From contig NZ_AP018341.1 in the NCBI RefSeq assembly GCF_003574135.1, positions 1,736,001-1,800,000 on the forward strand: a DNA stretch of 64,000 nt. Direction: 5' to 3'. This DNA comes from a cyanobacterium endosymbiont of Rhopalodia gibberula (lineage in GTDB: Bacteria; Cyanobacteriota; Cyanobacteriia; Cyanobacteriales; Microcystaceae). Position numbers and translations under genes: made by a program. The notes under the pieces were generated by a model. That model did no database searches. It saw only the letters and a program-made list of their open reading frames with translations, and had not been told where the DNA came from. Shown piece after piece: positions 41,299 to 52,293 of this stretch; the stretch's first letter is position 1; each line of letters opens with the position of its first letter.

Positions 41299-42668
41299 GT
41301 TTACCTCAACACGCCACAATATTTTTTTGTGCATCGGCGCAGCGTAATATACAAACATTCCTTTGATAATTTTTTTTATAAAAAGTTTATGAGAGTAATG
41401 AAGTCAAGCTTTCAGTTTCTTTTACCTGTGTCACATAGGTCTTTAATCAAATTAAAGATATATAGGTTACTTTCAAATTAATTAAATAGCCGTCTGTATA
41501 AATTTGACTCTAATTGATTAAATGTACAGATACGAAATAATTTACTTTTTTTAGTCTAATTCAGAGCTATCTACATCGGTACAATTTTAGGATGGCTTGT
41601 AGGGGATTATTGACTGTCGTATCGTGGGTAATATCAATATATAAACAACGGTAATTCTCTCCTACCTTGTTGGGATGTCAAAGTTGGTAATTTATAACAG
41701 CAATTCTTTAACATCTGACGTTGGACTGTATCGCCCTCTAAATTAATGATAAACTGCCCTAATTAACTTAGGTATAACGGTAAATTACCATGACAAATTC
41801 AATAAAGTGTAGATCTGTTTTTCAACTTCAAAAATATGAGGAATATGAAAAATAAATATATATAACATCACAATAATGATAGCATAATAACTATCTCTGA
41901 GGACTAAATTCATAAACTGTGATTTTACTCGATAGTCTTAGTTTAATGAAAATTTTTACTAAACTAGATCGGTTATTATCTAATTCGCAATAGAGCTCAA
42001 CTTAAGAATAGGCAGTAGTTAATTCCTCAGGTTATAAAATTATATTTAGATAATCAAACCTGAAGGTTTCTAATATTCTAGTAGCTAAAGTCTGGAGTGT
42101 AGCTACTTCCGAAGGGCAGGGAGTTTACTCCCCGGTAAATTACGTCGATATTAGCAATACTTTCTATTTTTAGGTCAAGAATATCATTCAACTGTTTCTT
42201 TATTTATTGTATAATAAATACTTATTGATCAAGTTTTTTTATGATTTTTTAGAAAAAGCTTTCATTATAAACAAAACAATTATAAAAATAAATCCGTACA
42301 TTAGGTAAAATAGACTAAAATAAATGACTCCATCTTGATCACAAGTACATTTAGTAGTTTAGGACCTTTACAAAAGAGAGTTACTGGCTATTAGAAGGAA
42401 ATTTATCTTTTAAAATAATCAATATAATAGTTCTATTAATTAGGTTAAGATTTATACTCTTGCTCCTAATTCTTTAGAAACCTAGAATTTTTGGAGCTTA
42501 TTTAAGTTGACAAATTATTCATAACTATCTAACTTTATTAGAAATTATTTTTAAGTAAATTTTACAAAAAAATGGTAATATTTAGAGAAAATTTAGCTTG
42601 TAGTAAAAAATCATAAATTGTAAGATTTTAAGCTCTCTATAAGAGGTTAAATATTATTGAATATTAAT
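41299..42668. other. Intergenic, 1.4 kb, largely decayed
   Basis: No intact gene. Around 41590-41700 the minus strand has a short protein-like stretch (NYRCLYIDITHDTTVNNPLQ) without start or family, and around 42110-42140 there is a small GGGAG...CTCCC inverted repeat. Otherwise AT-rich and featureless. Confidence 0.4.
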
Positions 42669-44006
42669 TTATAGTTCTTCTGTTTGAGGATCGGTAGCTG
42701 GTAACCAACCTAAAAAAGGGAGAGGTAAAAGGGTCGAAAGATTGGTAATAATAACTAATATCCAGAGGTTATCAAAGTTCGTTTGTGTTACCCTCAACCA
42801 TTGGGTTAATAATGCCCCTAATTCATGAGATATTAACCCTGATAAGTTCAGAATAGACATGAGTAGAGCAAAAAGAGTAGCTTCAATACCTTTAGGACAT
42901 AAACGAGCAGACAAAACAAGGATAGGCATAAAGGTAATTTCTCCCATGACTGTGAGGATTAAACTATCTCCTAAACTAAACCAGCGATCATTAATTCCTA
43001 TCACTCGATTGGCATGAGTTACTAACAGTAACATCGTCATCCCCAAGCCGGAGGAAATAACAATACTAAAACCTAAAATACGCCGAAAAGAAACGGTTTT
43101 AAGAAATTTTTGATAGAGTCCAATTCCAACTAGAGCAGCTACACTGGTAACTAGACGAACTAGCCCTAAAAATTCGGGGCCAAATCCTAATTCATTGGTG
43201 GTAAAGAAAAAGAATGCTGAATCAGCATTAGGTGTTGCTTGCCAGATAAAAATAAAGACAACGGGGAATAAGATGGATTTTTGTTTAAAAGCTTTCCAGA
43301 CTTTTTGTGAATGTTGCTTAATTGGAAACTTTTCGGAAGCTGTTTTATTAGCATAATTTTGATCAACCGATTTTTCAGTAATTAACCCGGCAACCATTGC
43401 AACAATTAAGGGAAAAACAGCCGTAATAACAAAAATTGTTTGATTACTCAGATGTTTTAACAACCAACCACTTAGATAAGCAGTAATTAATCCCCCTAAT
43501 GTAGAAGTTCCCCAGGTTAAAGATTGTAAAGAACCTGCTTTTCCTAAAGATTCTTTTCTTGCCCTTTCTACTACTAAAGAATCTACAATAACATCACTAA
43601 TGGCGACAGATAAGGAGATTAGTAGCAAACTGACAGTGGCAGACCAAGGATCATCAACAATAGTTCCTAGTATTATCCAGACGACGCTACCTAATAACCC
43701 CGATAGAATTAAATAGGGGCGACGACGATAACCAAAGATAGGTAAACTGTCAGATATGAACCCAAAAACAGGTTTAATTACCCAAGGCAAGGCAGCAATA
43801 CCGGTTAATGCGCTCATTTGGGCGGGATTTAGTCCTAAATCCTCTTTGAGGAAGAAACTAGTTGCTAAACGGGCTAAACCCAAAATCCCTTGGACAAAAT
43901 AAACGGTTAAAATTCCCCAGAGTTCAGGGGTAGATTTATTGCCTAACAAAAGTGTATCAACAAAAGTGTCTTTAATCTGACTGAGTCGGGGAAAGGCAAC
44001 GGTCAT
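42669..44006 (-). CDS. Folate/biopterin (BT1) family MFS transporter
   Basis: About twelve membrane helices in 445 residues. I start at the ATG at 44006 (MTVAFPRLSQIKDTFVDTLL); an upstream start at 44081 adds 25 residues that look untranslated. BT1 features: SFFLKEDLGLNPAQMSALTG, PWVIKPVFGFISDSLPIFGY (the KPxxGxxSDxxPIxGYRRRPY signature) and a long central loop around 230-255. Cyanobacterial homologues transport folates; here the folate genes are also present, so direction and substrate are open. Confidence 0.88.
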   Translation of the reverse strand: MTVAFPRLSQIKDTFVDTLLLGNKSTPELWGILTVYFVQGILGLARLATSFFLKEDLGLNPAQMSALTGIAALPWVIKPVFGFISDSLPIFGYRRRPYLILSGLLGSVVWIILGTIVDDPWSATVSLLLISLSVAISDVIVDSLVVERARKESLGKAGSLQSLTWGTSTLGGLITAYLSGWLLKHLSNQTIFVITAVFPLIVAMVAGLITEKSVDQNYANKTASEKFPIKQHSQKVWKAFKQKSILFPVVFIFIWQATPNADSAFFFFTTNELGFGPEFLGLVRLVTSVAALVGIGLYQKFLKTVSFRRILGFSIVISSGLGMTMLLLVTHANRVIGINDRWFSLGDSLILTVMGEITFMPILVLSARLCPKGIEATLFALLMSILNLSGLISHELGALLTQWLRVTQTNFDNLWILVIITNLSTLLPLPFLGWLPATDPQTEEL

Positions 44007-45600
44007 AAAAATAAATAAAGTTTTATTAACTATAAATAGATGATAAACTACAATGCCATTTGTGTCTCTACGACTTAGCAAGTAATTTAAAACTATAGAA
44101 GTTAAAGATGAGGTAATCTGAAAAAAATAAAAATAGTGATTATTTATATCTCTATTTTATAAACATAAAATTGATTGCCAGTTTTCTACTTATTAAGACC
44201 ATTTAAATCTTTTTTCTCTTTGTTTTAACTAGGTTAAGTAACAAAAATTTAATGAATATATTTATGTTAAGTTCAATCTTGATAAGTTTTCTTAAATGTG
44301 TTAGGAAACAAACCCATAGATCGTCTTTTAAAAAAATTAGAAGAGTAAACATTATTAAATTTTACTCACGACTCACAAATCTCATCTAGAATAAGAATAG
44401 AAATAAAAATATTTTCTTGAATACAAGATGATGGAAAGTTTAATAACTAGCAGATTGGGTAAAATTTTCAAAAAATAATTTCTATATGAGTTATTCAAAG
44501 AACAGAAAGGTTGTAAAATTATCTAAGAAGTGGAAGAAAAAAACTTGACATTAAAAGGGTGTTCAATTTTTTAAAGAGCTCTTTAAAAGATGAAAGATGA
44601 AAGAATTTATAATAATCAGCAATTATCTAAATTTTAAAAATAAAGATTGGGGAGTCAGATGTTCTCTAGGGAAAAACGGTAAGATTTTTTTAAACTTGCT
44701 AGAAATGATAATGAATCAAGGTGAGGATAAGAATTGATATATTTTCTGAAATCAAAGAACTTGAAAGAACAAAATACTTTTAGATAAATAAGTAAATAAG
44801 TCTAAAAAAGATGATAATTAATAATAATTAGGTATGTACGAGTAATTAGGTTAATACCAAACTGAAACAATGAGAATAAAAATGGTTATATCTATGTTTT
44901 CTATCGATTTATCGTTTACAACTAAATATTATAGAAGATAAATAGCATTAAATAAAAACTCATAAAATCGTCATAATTATATTTAAAAATGAATATAATT
45001 AAACAAGGTTTTTACAAAAAAATACATTTAAAAATCAATAAAAGTAATATTAATTTTACTTAAACTACCTAAATATAGGAATACAAGATAATTTAATTAT
45101 CAAATATTTATTTATAGCTATTTATATAATAAAATCTAATAACAAGAAAAATATATGATTTTTAGTTATATTTTATTCTGTAGGATAGGTTGGATTAAGG
45201 GAATAGACTAAACAAAAATTTAAGAAGATTGAAACTCTAATTTAGAAAAGCAACAAAAGATTACAGAAAAAAATACTTAGTATAACAACTTACTAGCTGC
45301 AGGTTTACAGCTAGTCATTCTATAAATCATTATGAGGCGTCGTCTAATTAATCTAACGTCAAAGTTTATTTTTTCATATAAAGTCCCTTAATTATCGTTA
45401 ATATTACATTTCCTACCTTAGCTAGAACTTAGGGTTCAATTTCCATTGAAAGTAGCAAGACTTGAGCAAGTGAGTGTGGCTATAAAAGTTTAAATTAAAT
45501 TCTGTACTGTCGCGTAATAAAATCTCACTTTTGAACTTTTTTACAACCATTAATGTGTCTTTCTAAGACGTTTAAAACAATAATCAAATAGTTGAGCTAC
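44007..45600. other. Intergenic, 1.6 kb, nothing identified
   Basis: Start of a five-kilobase gene-free tract. Extremely AT-rich, no protein-like frame or RNA motif seen. Confidence 0.5.
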
Positions 45601-45609
45601 CTTACTAGT

Positions 45610-45940
45610 GATTCAAACGGTCAATTGGAATTGATGATGTTTTTACTCATTTTTAAGCAGCAATCTCTTTAGAGCGGACGATTGCTAACCAAAAGGGACA
45701 CATCAGAGGTTATTATTCCCCAATAATTATTATTGACAGCTATGGCTGACCATACCCAGTTAATACAACTATTTTTTAATCCAATCAGCAAAGTTTTAAG
45801 TTCCTTAGCGGAGATACCACAGATGTTCATAATTCTAGCCAAAAACTAAAGTACTATTAGGTTTTCTTGACAAGAGATATTTAAATTACCATTAATTTCA
45901 GTATTAGGGAAGGAAATGGGACTGGCAGTTTGTAAAAAAT
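45610..45940 (+). pseudogene. Dead sensor histidine kinase (C-terminal part)
   Basis: Between 45630 and 45935, shifting plus frames read IDDVFTHF, AAISLERTIANQKGHIRG, MADHTQLIQLFFNPISKVL, EIPQMFIILAKN and LGKEMGLAVCKKF. These match, in order, the linker, N box (family ...DxxQLxQLxQNLIxNAxKF) and G2 box (GTGxGLAxxKKI) of HATPase domains in GAF/phytochrome-type cyanobacterial kinases. Upstream sensor domains are unreadable. It is immediately followed by a response-regulator corpse, so the pair was probably one operon. Confidence 0.7.
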
Positions 45941-45948
45941 TCCGAAAT

Positions 45949-45998
45949 GTTATCGTAAATAAATTATTGCATCTATGCAATAATTTATTTACGATAAC
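45949..45998. repeat. Perfect palindrome, 24-bp arms, 2-base centre
   Basis: Left arm 45949-45972 begins GTTATCGTAAATAAATT; right arm 45975-45998 is its exact reverse complement, and the centre is CT. No mismatch in 24 bp. It sits between the dead kinase and dead response regulator. No U-run on either side, so not a typical terminator. It could be a recent fold-back duplication, an insertion sequence end, or a sequencing/assembly artefact. Confidence 0.85.
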
Positions 45999-46009
45999 AA
46001 GAAAAGTTT

Positions 46010-46293
46010 ACTTAAGCTCTCCATCCTAAATTGATTATCTTAGACATTGATTCTCCACAAGAAAATAGTTGAGAAGTCCTAGTAGAAATCAAAATCAATA
46101 TCTAAAACGCATTCCAATGGTAGTCTTAGGTGTGTATGGTAATGAGGTAGACACTTTTTACCGTTACAAACTTTGTGTAAACTGTTATGTGACGAAATCT
46201 ATAAATCGTAAAGATCTTTTTAAACTGGTTACAGTGATTGAATTTTTTTGTCAGAGTATAGATAGCAAATTTGCCATTTCGATAAAAATTTAA
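46010..46293 (+). pseudogene. Dead Rcp1-type response regulator (REC domain)
   Basis: First, HPKLIILDIDSPQENS...EVLVEIK (family PDLIILDxxLPxxxGxEVLxEIK) around 46022-46090; the Gly codon position is now a stop. Then, in another frame, RIPMVVLGVYGNEVDTFYRY, NCYVTKSINRKDLFKLV and IEFFCQSI, matching RIPVVVLTTS...YxLGANxYxxKPxxxxxFxxxVxxIExFW. The second part is still open for 74 codons. The N-terminal acidic pocket is missing. REC-only regulators of this type partner phytochrome-like kinases. Confidence 0.8.
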
Positions 46294-49203
46294 GGTTTTT
46301 TTACTAAAAGTGGGGGATTTTGTGAAAAAATCTTGAATTTGCCATAGTCTATTAAAGTTTCCCCTACTATAGTAGGTATCCAAAATTTTTTAAAAAAATA
46401 GAAAATTACCATTGAAGCTTAAAAATCTACCGGCAACGCGGCCTTTCTGAGTAAAAATCAGAGTTAGGTTCTTCTTTTAGTAAGAAAATCAGCTCTGTCA
46501 TCTACTCATATTGTATTATAAAAATAATTAGTAGCTTTTCAATATTTTTTAGCTTAAACTATGAGTTTTTTATAAAAAAAAGTAACCTAATGATTGATTA
46601 TATCAGAAAACTATATAGAGTTAGTTCAATTAGATTGTTAGTAATGGCAGTTCATATGATTATTTGTAAATAAAAACAATTATATTAATAGGATCATAAA
46701 ATATCTAGATTAATTAGACTATATTCTTCGATTAGCTGTAACTAATAGTTGGGTATAAATAAAAATTAAAAAATACTATTAAATATATTTATTTTTTTCA
46801 AAAAATTATTCGAATTAGATATTTTTTTTAATAAATAAAAAAGAATTATAAAAGTTAAATAAGTTGGCAATATATTATGATATTAATATAAGTTAATAAT
46901 GGCAGTAATAAAAACTATCGAATTATACTTAGGACTAAATAATTTAGAAATAGAGGATTTATAAATGAAGAGTTTTTCGTTAAAAATAAACATACAAAAA
47001 AGTTAATAAACTAAAAAATAAACAGAAAAATATAAATATTTTTTAAAAAAATTAAAACTAATTTTTAACTGTAAGCTAGCTAAAATATATGTTTGCATAA
47101 AAAAAATTAAAAAATAAATACAAGTTGTATATCAAAAAATGGAACTATTTTTTTGTTTATTTAAGGCTTAAAACACTGAAAATTAAAATTGTATATTATT
47201 CATCCTGGTCTAGAATATTAACATAAACTCATATTTATAGAGCAATTTAACTTTTCTAATATACCTAAAAAATAATAGTGAACTACTCAAAGAAATAGAA
47301 TATTACTGCAGTTATTTTTTCTTAAAAAAGATAATATATTGATATATATGCCTGATACTGATTACTCAGTAAAAAATAATGCTAAGTTAACTTATAAAAA
47401 TAATATAAATCCTGATGTCTCAACTTTAGCTTCTGTATTAGAACCTTTATCTATTGAGTAAGTAACTAAATAAATCTAGTTCTCATGATAAATAAGATTG
47501 ACTTTAATATATGTTAATTTTATTTTAATTCTTTGAAGTTTTATTTATTTAAGGTACTTTTTTGGCAAAAATATTAAACATATAAATCTATAATAAGAAA
47601 CTTTCCTTATTAAGGGATATAATAATTATTATGCGTTAAAAAAAAATTAGCTTGGACAGATTTCAAAATCTTAATGAAAAGGAAATTCTTCTAATAGAGC
47701 AATTAATTGCTGATAATTATTTTTGATTTTCGGGAAGCTATTAACCTTTATCGAACTTTAAAAAATATAAATTGTTTACGTATTTATCAGATATTTTAAA
47801 TATTTTATGTATTAAACTCAACAAATACTATTTGACGAACTACCTAGAATTAGATAATTAACCTAGGAGAATTAAAATAATAACAAAAAATTCTAGAAAT
47901 TGACAAGTCTTTATCAATAGTTCTTAGCAGTTGGACTAAGTCTCAAAATTAGATTCTCCATAAAGTTAACTGAATAGTTGTTAATACTAATCAAGTTTCT
48001 GAATAAAACTTTAAAATACTGCAAGTAAGAACTATTCATTGTTTACCTACATTAAGTCATCTTCCTAATCGGACAGTTCTATTAATTTCTATTTTAGTTA
48101 AGGCTTTGTATCACCTCATCAATAAGTCTAAATATTCTTTAGTTGAAAAGGTTAAACAATTGATCAATTCTTTTTGTAATCGGCTATTATATCTGGAACT
48201 GTAATAAAAATACCATCAATGATGACATCATTTATTTAGGAATAATAGTGGCATTAAAGTTCAGTTTTAAAGAGTTAATAAAGATCTCTGTTTATATTTT
48301 AGTTCATTATAAAAGAGTTAAATATAATCAATATGTCAAGAAAAGATTATTATTTTTTTATAAAAATACATCGGACTATGACTATTTCTATTTATCAATC
48401 GCGTCAAACATTACGATAAACTTTCAAAGTTTATAACTATACTTATTTGATAAAAGCTGAACTGCTATTCGTCAATTGTCTAAGCTTGATTTCGACCTAA
48501 AAGTATCAGCAACAATAAAGATATTTATATTCAGATTGAGGTAGAAGTTGTTGATAGTAACTATAATAAATATAGTACCTAATAGTAATCATTTTCTTAT
48601 TCGAGACTGCGTAGATTTTTAACGAATAATGCAGAGAGACTGTATAAAGTCTAAGCCAAGTTTTGACGACTTTATGTGTTTAAATCATTTTGGGTAAAAA
48701 ATCAATAGTTCTTCTAGACTTAGAATAATAAATGAATAGCTAATAATTTATAAAATTTTTATCCTGAATAGATTCAATACTTTTGAATTTTACTTATTAT
48801 GATTGTATGATAGCTAGTTTGGACGAGCTGTATTAATGAGATAAATAAAAAACTATAAATGATAAAAATGTACGAATAAATTCCAATTTATTAGGTTTAT
48901 AGTTAATCTCTTTAGACAGATTTTATTTTTAAAGTAAAAGGATTAAGCGTGTAGAAGATATAGTGCAATAACAAAGTATATCAGGAATACTACGAATACC
49001 TATACTTCCATCAGTTATAGAATATGTCTTTTAAAAAATTGTTCCCTTAGTAAAAGCAGTAAGTAATATCCGTAAAAACTGTAATTAACAAAAAAACATT
49101 GATTTTAGTCTAGTTTTCGCCGTAATTTTAATTTAGAGATTAGAATAACTTTATGTAGTACTCTTTCTTAAAGTTAGTGAAGTTAATGACCAAAATAGTA
49201 GCA
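46294..49203. other. Intergenic, 2.9 kb, decayed fragments and one repeat element
   Basis: No intact gene. Protein-like islands: MPDTDYSVKNNAKLTYKNNI and some 17 codons more near 47350-47460; and HCLPTLSHLPNRTVLLISIL followed by VKALYHLINKSKYSLVEKVK near 48030-48200, ending in a stop. Neither is recognised. The inverted-repeat copy at 48704-48834 lies here. A 62-codon plus ORF at 48248 is Lys/Tyr/Ile-rich and unconvincing. Confidence 0.4.
48704..48834 (-). repeat. MITE-like inverted-repeat element, copy C
   Basis: Left end AATAGTTCTTCTAGACTTAG, with ATGAATAGCTAATAATTTAT shortly after, mirrors the right end of copy A. The right end TTACTTATTATGATTGTATG, then ATAGCTAGTTTGGACGAGCT, mirrors the left end of copy A on the minus strand. 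About 131 bp; internally shortened. The outer right terminus is the most diverged. Confidence 0.6.
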
Positions 49204-50019
49204 CTAGCTATGTACTAAGATCCCTAACCCAATTAGAGTAATACCAATTAATTTACGTTCTTTAATATCTTCTTGTAGTATGTATTTAGCTCCAAACATA
49301 CTTATAAGATAAGTCAAAGCTGTTGCAGGGCGAACAAAACTAATATCCATCCAAGTTAACACAGTGATAAAACAAAAGAAAGCAATTCCTTGACAGGCAA
49401 TACCACTAATAATCATAGGATTAGTAATGATTTTAATGACTAAATTAACCATAGATTGAAAAGTAAAATTCTCTATTTTACCTATTTTTTTCATTCCCAG
49501 TGCTAAGAGTAAATCTCCTGCAGAATCTGATAAAGAAATTCCTAAAACTATTAACCATGATTTAGAAATTACTGCATTTAATGGAAATAGAAATAAAGGA
49601 AAATTTTGGGGGGTTATATTTCTGTTGTGAGGAACCTGGGCAGTTTGACTACCACTCAACCCAACAAAAAATACACCAAAAGCAATCAATAAAGTACTTG
49701 ACCATCGTATTATAGAAATTTTCTCGTCCAGAAGTAACCAAGCAAATACACCATTCAAAACATAACTTGATGCGTGAATAGGTAATACATAACTCAGATC
49801 TAGATTAGAAATTGCCGTCAAATACAGACACAATGAAATAATGAGAACAGTAATGCCTAAAATAATCCAAATATTAGTTAAAATGTAACTAATTAAATGA
49901 GGTATAATTAAGGGGTTGGAAAACTCAAAAATACCAAAATTCTTCATTCCAAAACTGAGTAATATATCTCCAGAAACCTGAGTAAATGCTAGACAAGTAA
50001 GTAAAATAAAAACTTTCAC
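49204..50019 (-). CDS. EamA/DMT-type membrane transporter
   Basis: About ten helices in 271 residues, with the family's internal duplication clearly visible: SGDILLSFGMKNFGIFEF in the first half against AGDLLLALGMKKIGKIENF in the second. I start at GTG 50019 (MKVFILLTCLAF); a TTG nine bases upstream is also in frame. Substrate unknown; members export amino acids, metabolites or polyamines. Bounded by decayed sequence on both sides, so retention looks purposeful. Confidence 0.82.
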   Translation of the reverse strand: MKVFILLTCLAFTQVSGDILLSFGMKNFGIFEFSNPLIIPHLISYILTNIWIILGITVLIISLCLYLTAISNLDLSYVLPIHASSYVLNGVFAWLLLDEKISIIRWSSTLLIAFGVFFVGLSGSQTAQVPHNRNITPQNFPLFLFPLNAVISKSWLIVLGISLSDSAGDLLLALGMKKIGKIENFTFQSMVNLVIKIITNPMIISGIACQGIAFFCFITVLTWMDISFVRPATALTYLISMFGAKYILQEDIKERKLIGITLIGLGILVHS

Positions 50020-50149
50020 AGTTATCAATGAGTTTGGTAATTAGTTGTTAATTGATCTGTTAAACGAGATCATCAGTAATGATAATGATGGGTGATCGTG
50101 TAAATAAGTGCCAATAAATTTAAAATTCTTCTATTAAAATTCTTTTAAT

Positions 50150-50575
50150 TTAATTGGAATCTAAATATCACCGCGTTTAACTGCATCGGGTATGTAAGAA
50201 CAGTCATAGAAAAAACGACGAAGTGCCAACAACTTGACATTACTGGTGTTGTCGTAACTAGTCGGTTAAGCGTTTCAGATTTTCCTAATAACTCTGGTAA
50301 CTAGAATCTCCTTGTGTCCCATATTTTGGGCAATTTTTGAGGTACTAATATTTACTGTGCGGTACAGAAAAGACACCTAGTGCAACTCCAGTGTTACTCG
50401 AGGTATCCCCTAGCGTCCAAGATACTGTTAGGATAACAGGCTCCTACTGAAGCGGTCATAAAAACCTCATCAGTAGGTTAGTACTGATAAAGATAGTCAA
50501 ATTCACGATTGGCTGCTTCAGATAATGTTCCTTAGTAGCGGCAAGTAGCGTAGCGATAACCTAAAAGTTAGGATT
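50150..50575 (-). pseudogene. Decayed gene downstream of the Sll0314-like gene, family not recognised
   Basis: Minus frames give SEAANREFDYLYQY, a stop, PTDEVFMTASVGACYPNSIL followed by DARGYLE; then in another frame SNTGVALGVFSVPHSKY, LKNCPKYGTQGDSSYQSY, and finally RRFFYDCSYIPDAVKRGDI before a stop. It is a coherent order of about 140 codons with four or more lesions and better GC content than the spacers, so a fairly young pseudogene. No family recognised. Confidence 0.5.
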
Positions 50576-50580
50576 TATCA

Positions 50581-51495
50581 TCAATTTGGTTTAGTCGCTA
50601 GTTTATCCATTTCTAGTTGTACCTTATTGTGATCGTGGCGCAGAGAAGTTTGTACAGAAATCGGCAATTGTTCTACCTTAACCATTGCTTGTTCAAAATA
50701 GGTGAAAGCCTCTTGAAGATTTTCTGAATTTTGATTTTTGATACCTATATTAAGAAGGATTTGACCTTTAAGATACTGAACTTCAGGATTTCCAGTATTA
50801 CTTTCTAATGCTCGATCAATAGATTCTAGAGCCTTATCATAGTCTTTTAAATCTCGATAGGCAGCAGATAGGGCTCGACTGACCATATAGTCAGGGGCTG
50901 CATATCGTTCAAAACGAGCGATCGCATCTTCGGGACTAGAAAAAGGTAAATTAACAGCTAGAATCAAGTCAAGATAGCCTTTAAGTAAATTTAATTCAGG
51001 ATCATTCGGGGCTTGTTTTTCTGCCTCATCAAGATAACTAAATATCTGGGGGAGTTTATTGACTGCTCCAATAGCCCCTTTTGTTTTAAACGTATGAGCT
51101 CCTTCGAGGAAATGTCCCACAGCTAAATAAAGATTTCCTCGTAAGGGATCTTCCTCGATTAGTTGTTTAGCAGCTTTTAACGTCTGTTGGGCATAGGTAT
51201 TCATGGACCCTAAGTCTCCATCAGAATAAGCTAACGATGCCCGCATAGCATGAGCTAAAGGTTCATTGGCTTCTGTCTCAACGGCTTCTTTGAGATAGAT
51301 TTGAGCTTTAGAATAATTTCCTTCATGAAAGACAGCGATAAAAGCTGCTTCTGTTTGACCCCCGATGTTACGAGGATTATCCTTGCGGAAGGGGTCGCCA
51401 GCTAAAGAAGGACTTCCCCAAATACTCAAGACAACCGTACAGGCCACTGATATAGACAGAGACATCTGTTGAACTCTAATGAATCGCGCTATCAT
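50581..51495 (-). CDS. Sll0314-like TPR repeat protein, exported
   Basis: 304 residues. A hydrophobic N-terminal signal (MSLSISVACTVVLSIWGSPS, residues 11-30, cleavage near LAG) is followed by TPR-like helix pairs, for example SKAQIYLKEAVETEANEPLA and LKDYDKALESIDRALESNTG. It fits the cyanobacterial Sll0314/Alr1548 group of unknown function, probably periplasmic or thylakoid-lumenal. ATG at 51495; MSLS at residue 11 is an alternative start that would leave a cleaner signal peptide. Confidence 0.82.
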   Translation of the reverse strand: MIARFIRVQQMSLSISVACTVVLSIWGSPSLAGDPFRKDNPRNIGGQTEAAFIAVFHEGNYSKAQIYLKEAVETEANEPLAHAMRASLAYSDGDLGSMNTYAQQTLKAAKQLIEEDPLRGNLYLAVGHFLEGAHTFKTKGAIGAVNKLPQIFSYLDEAEKQAPNDPELNLLKGYLDLILAVNLPFSSPEDAIARFERYAAPDYMVSRALSAAYRDLKDYDKALESIDRALESNTGNPEVQYLKGQILLNIGIKNQNSENLQEAFTYFEQAMVKVEQLPISVQTSLRHDHNKVQLEMDKLATKPN

Positions 51496-51633
51496 AGCCT
51501 CACTCCTAACAACACAAAATTATAGTTTTAGTGTATAGACACTGAGTATTAATATTGATGCTAGCAAAAATCTGTCAAAATAAAAGAATAATTTCCAATT
51601 GTCTTTAGTATAAGTTTATACTTTGCTGTTTGA

Positions 51634-52293
51634 ATGCTTTATCTTAAAAATGTGGTTTATCATCCCCCAGCAACCATGACCCCTATCCTGAAAGAGGCTA
51701 ACTTAGAACTTGCCCCCCAAGAATTAGGTTTGATTATTGGTCCAAGTGGTTCAGGAAAAACAACATTATTAGAAATAATAGCTGGGTTGGCTGAAAAAAC
51801 TAAGGGGAAAATTTTCTGGAGAGATCAAGAACTGACATCTCTAGAATTACAACAATTAGGAGGGTTGGTCTTTCAGTTTCCCCAACGGCATTTTTGTGGT
51901 AGCACCATCCTAGAAGAATTACGTTTAGGACATCCAGAAATTCTTTCTTATCGCATCAAAACTGCCTTGCAAGAAGTAGGATTAGAACATATCCCCTTAA
52001 ATCAGTCTCCTCATGCCCTCAGTGGCGGACAACAACGTAGGCTAGCCTTAGCCGTACAGCTAATTCGTCAACCCAATTTACTGCTCTTAGATGAACCCAC
52101 AGCTGGGTTGGATTGGTCTATGCGCCATCAGTTGGCTAAGTTGTTAGCTAAACTGAAAGGACATTGGACTTTGTTAGTTGTAAGTCATGATCCAGGAGAG
52201 TTATTTACAATCGCTGATCGTTGTTGGAAGATTCACCAAGGACACCTAGTATCATTGGATACTGCTATGTTTAAGTCCCAAAAAAGTCAATGA
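51634..52293 (+). CDS. ABC transporter ATP-binding protein (ECF/CbiO-like)
   Basis: 219 residues forming one ABC domain: Walker A GPSGSGKTT, Q-loop FQFPQRHFCG, signature LSGGQ, Walker B LLLLDEP and SHD switch. The Q-loop neighbourhood resembles cobalt/ECF-type ATPases and plastid NAP14-like proteins more than export ATPases. The last four bases overlap the start of the next gene (ATGA), so translation is coupled. Transported substrate unknown. Confidence 0.87.
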   Translation: MLYLKNVVYHPPATMTPILKEANLELAPQELGLIIGPSGSGKTTLLEIIAGLAEKTKGKIFWRDQELTSLELQQLGGLVFQFPQRHFCGSTILEELRLGHPEILSYRIKTALQEVGLEHIPLNQSPHALSGGQQRRLALAVQLIRQPNLLLLDEPTAGLDWSMRHQLAKLLAKLKGHWTLLVVSHDPGELFTIADRCWKIHQGHLVSLDTAMFKSQKSQ

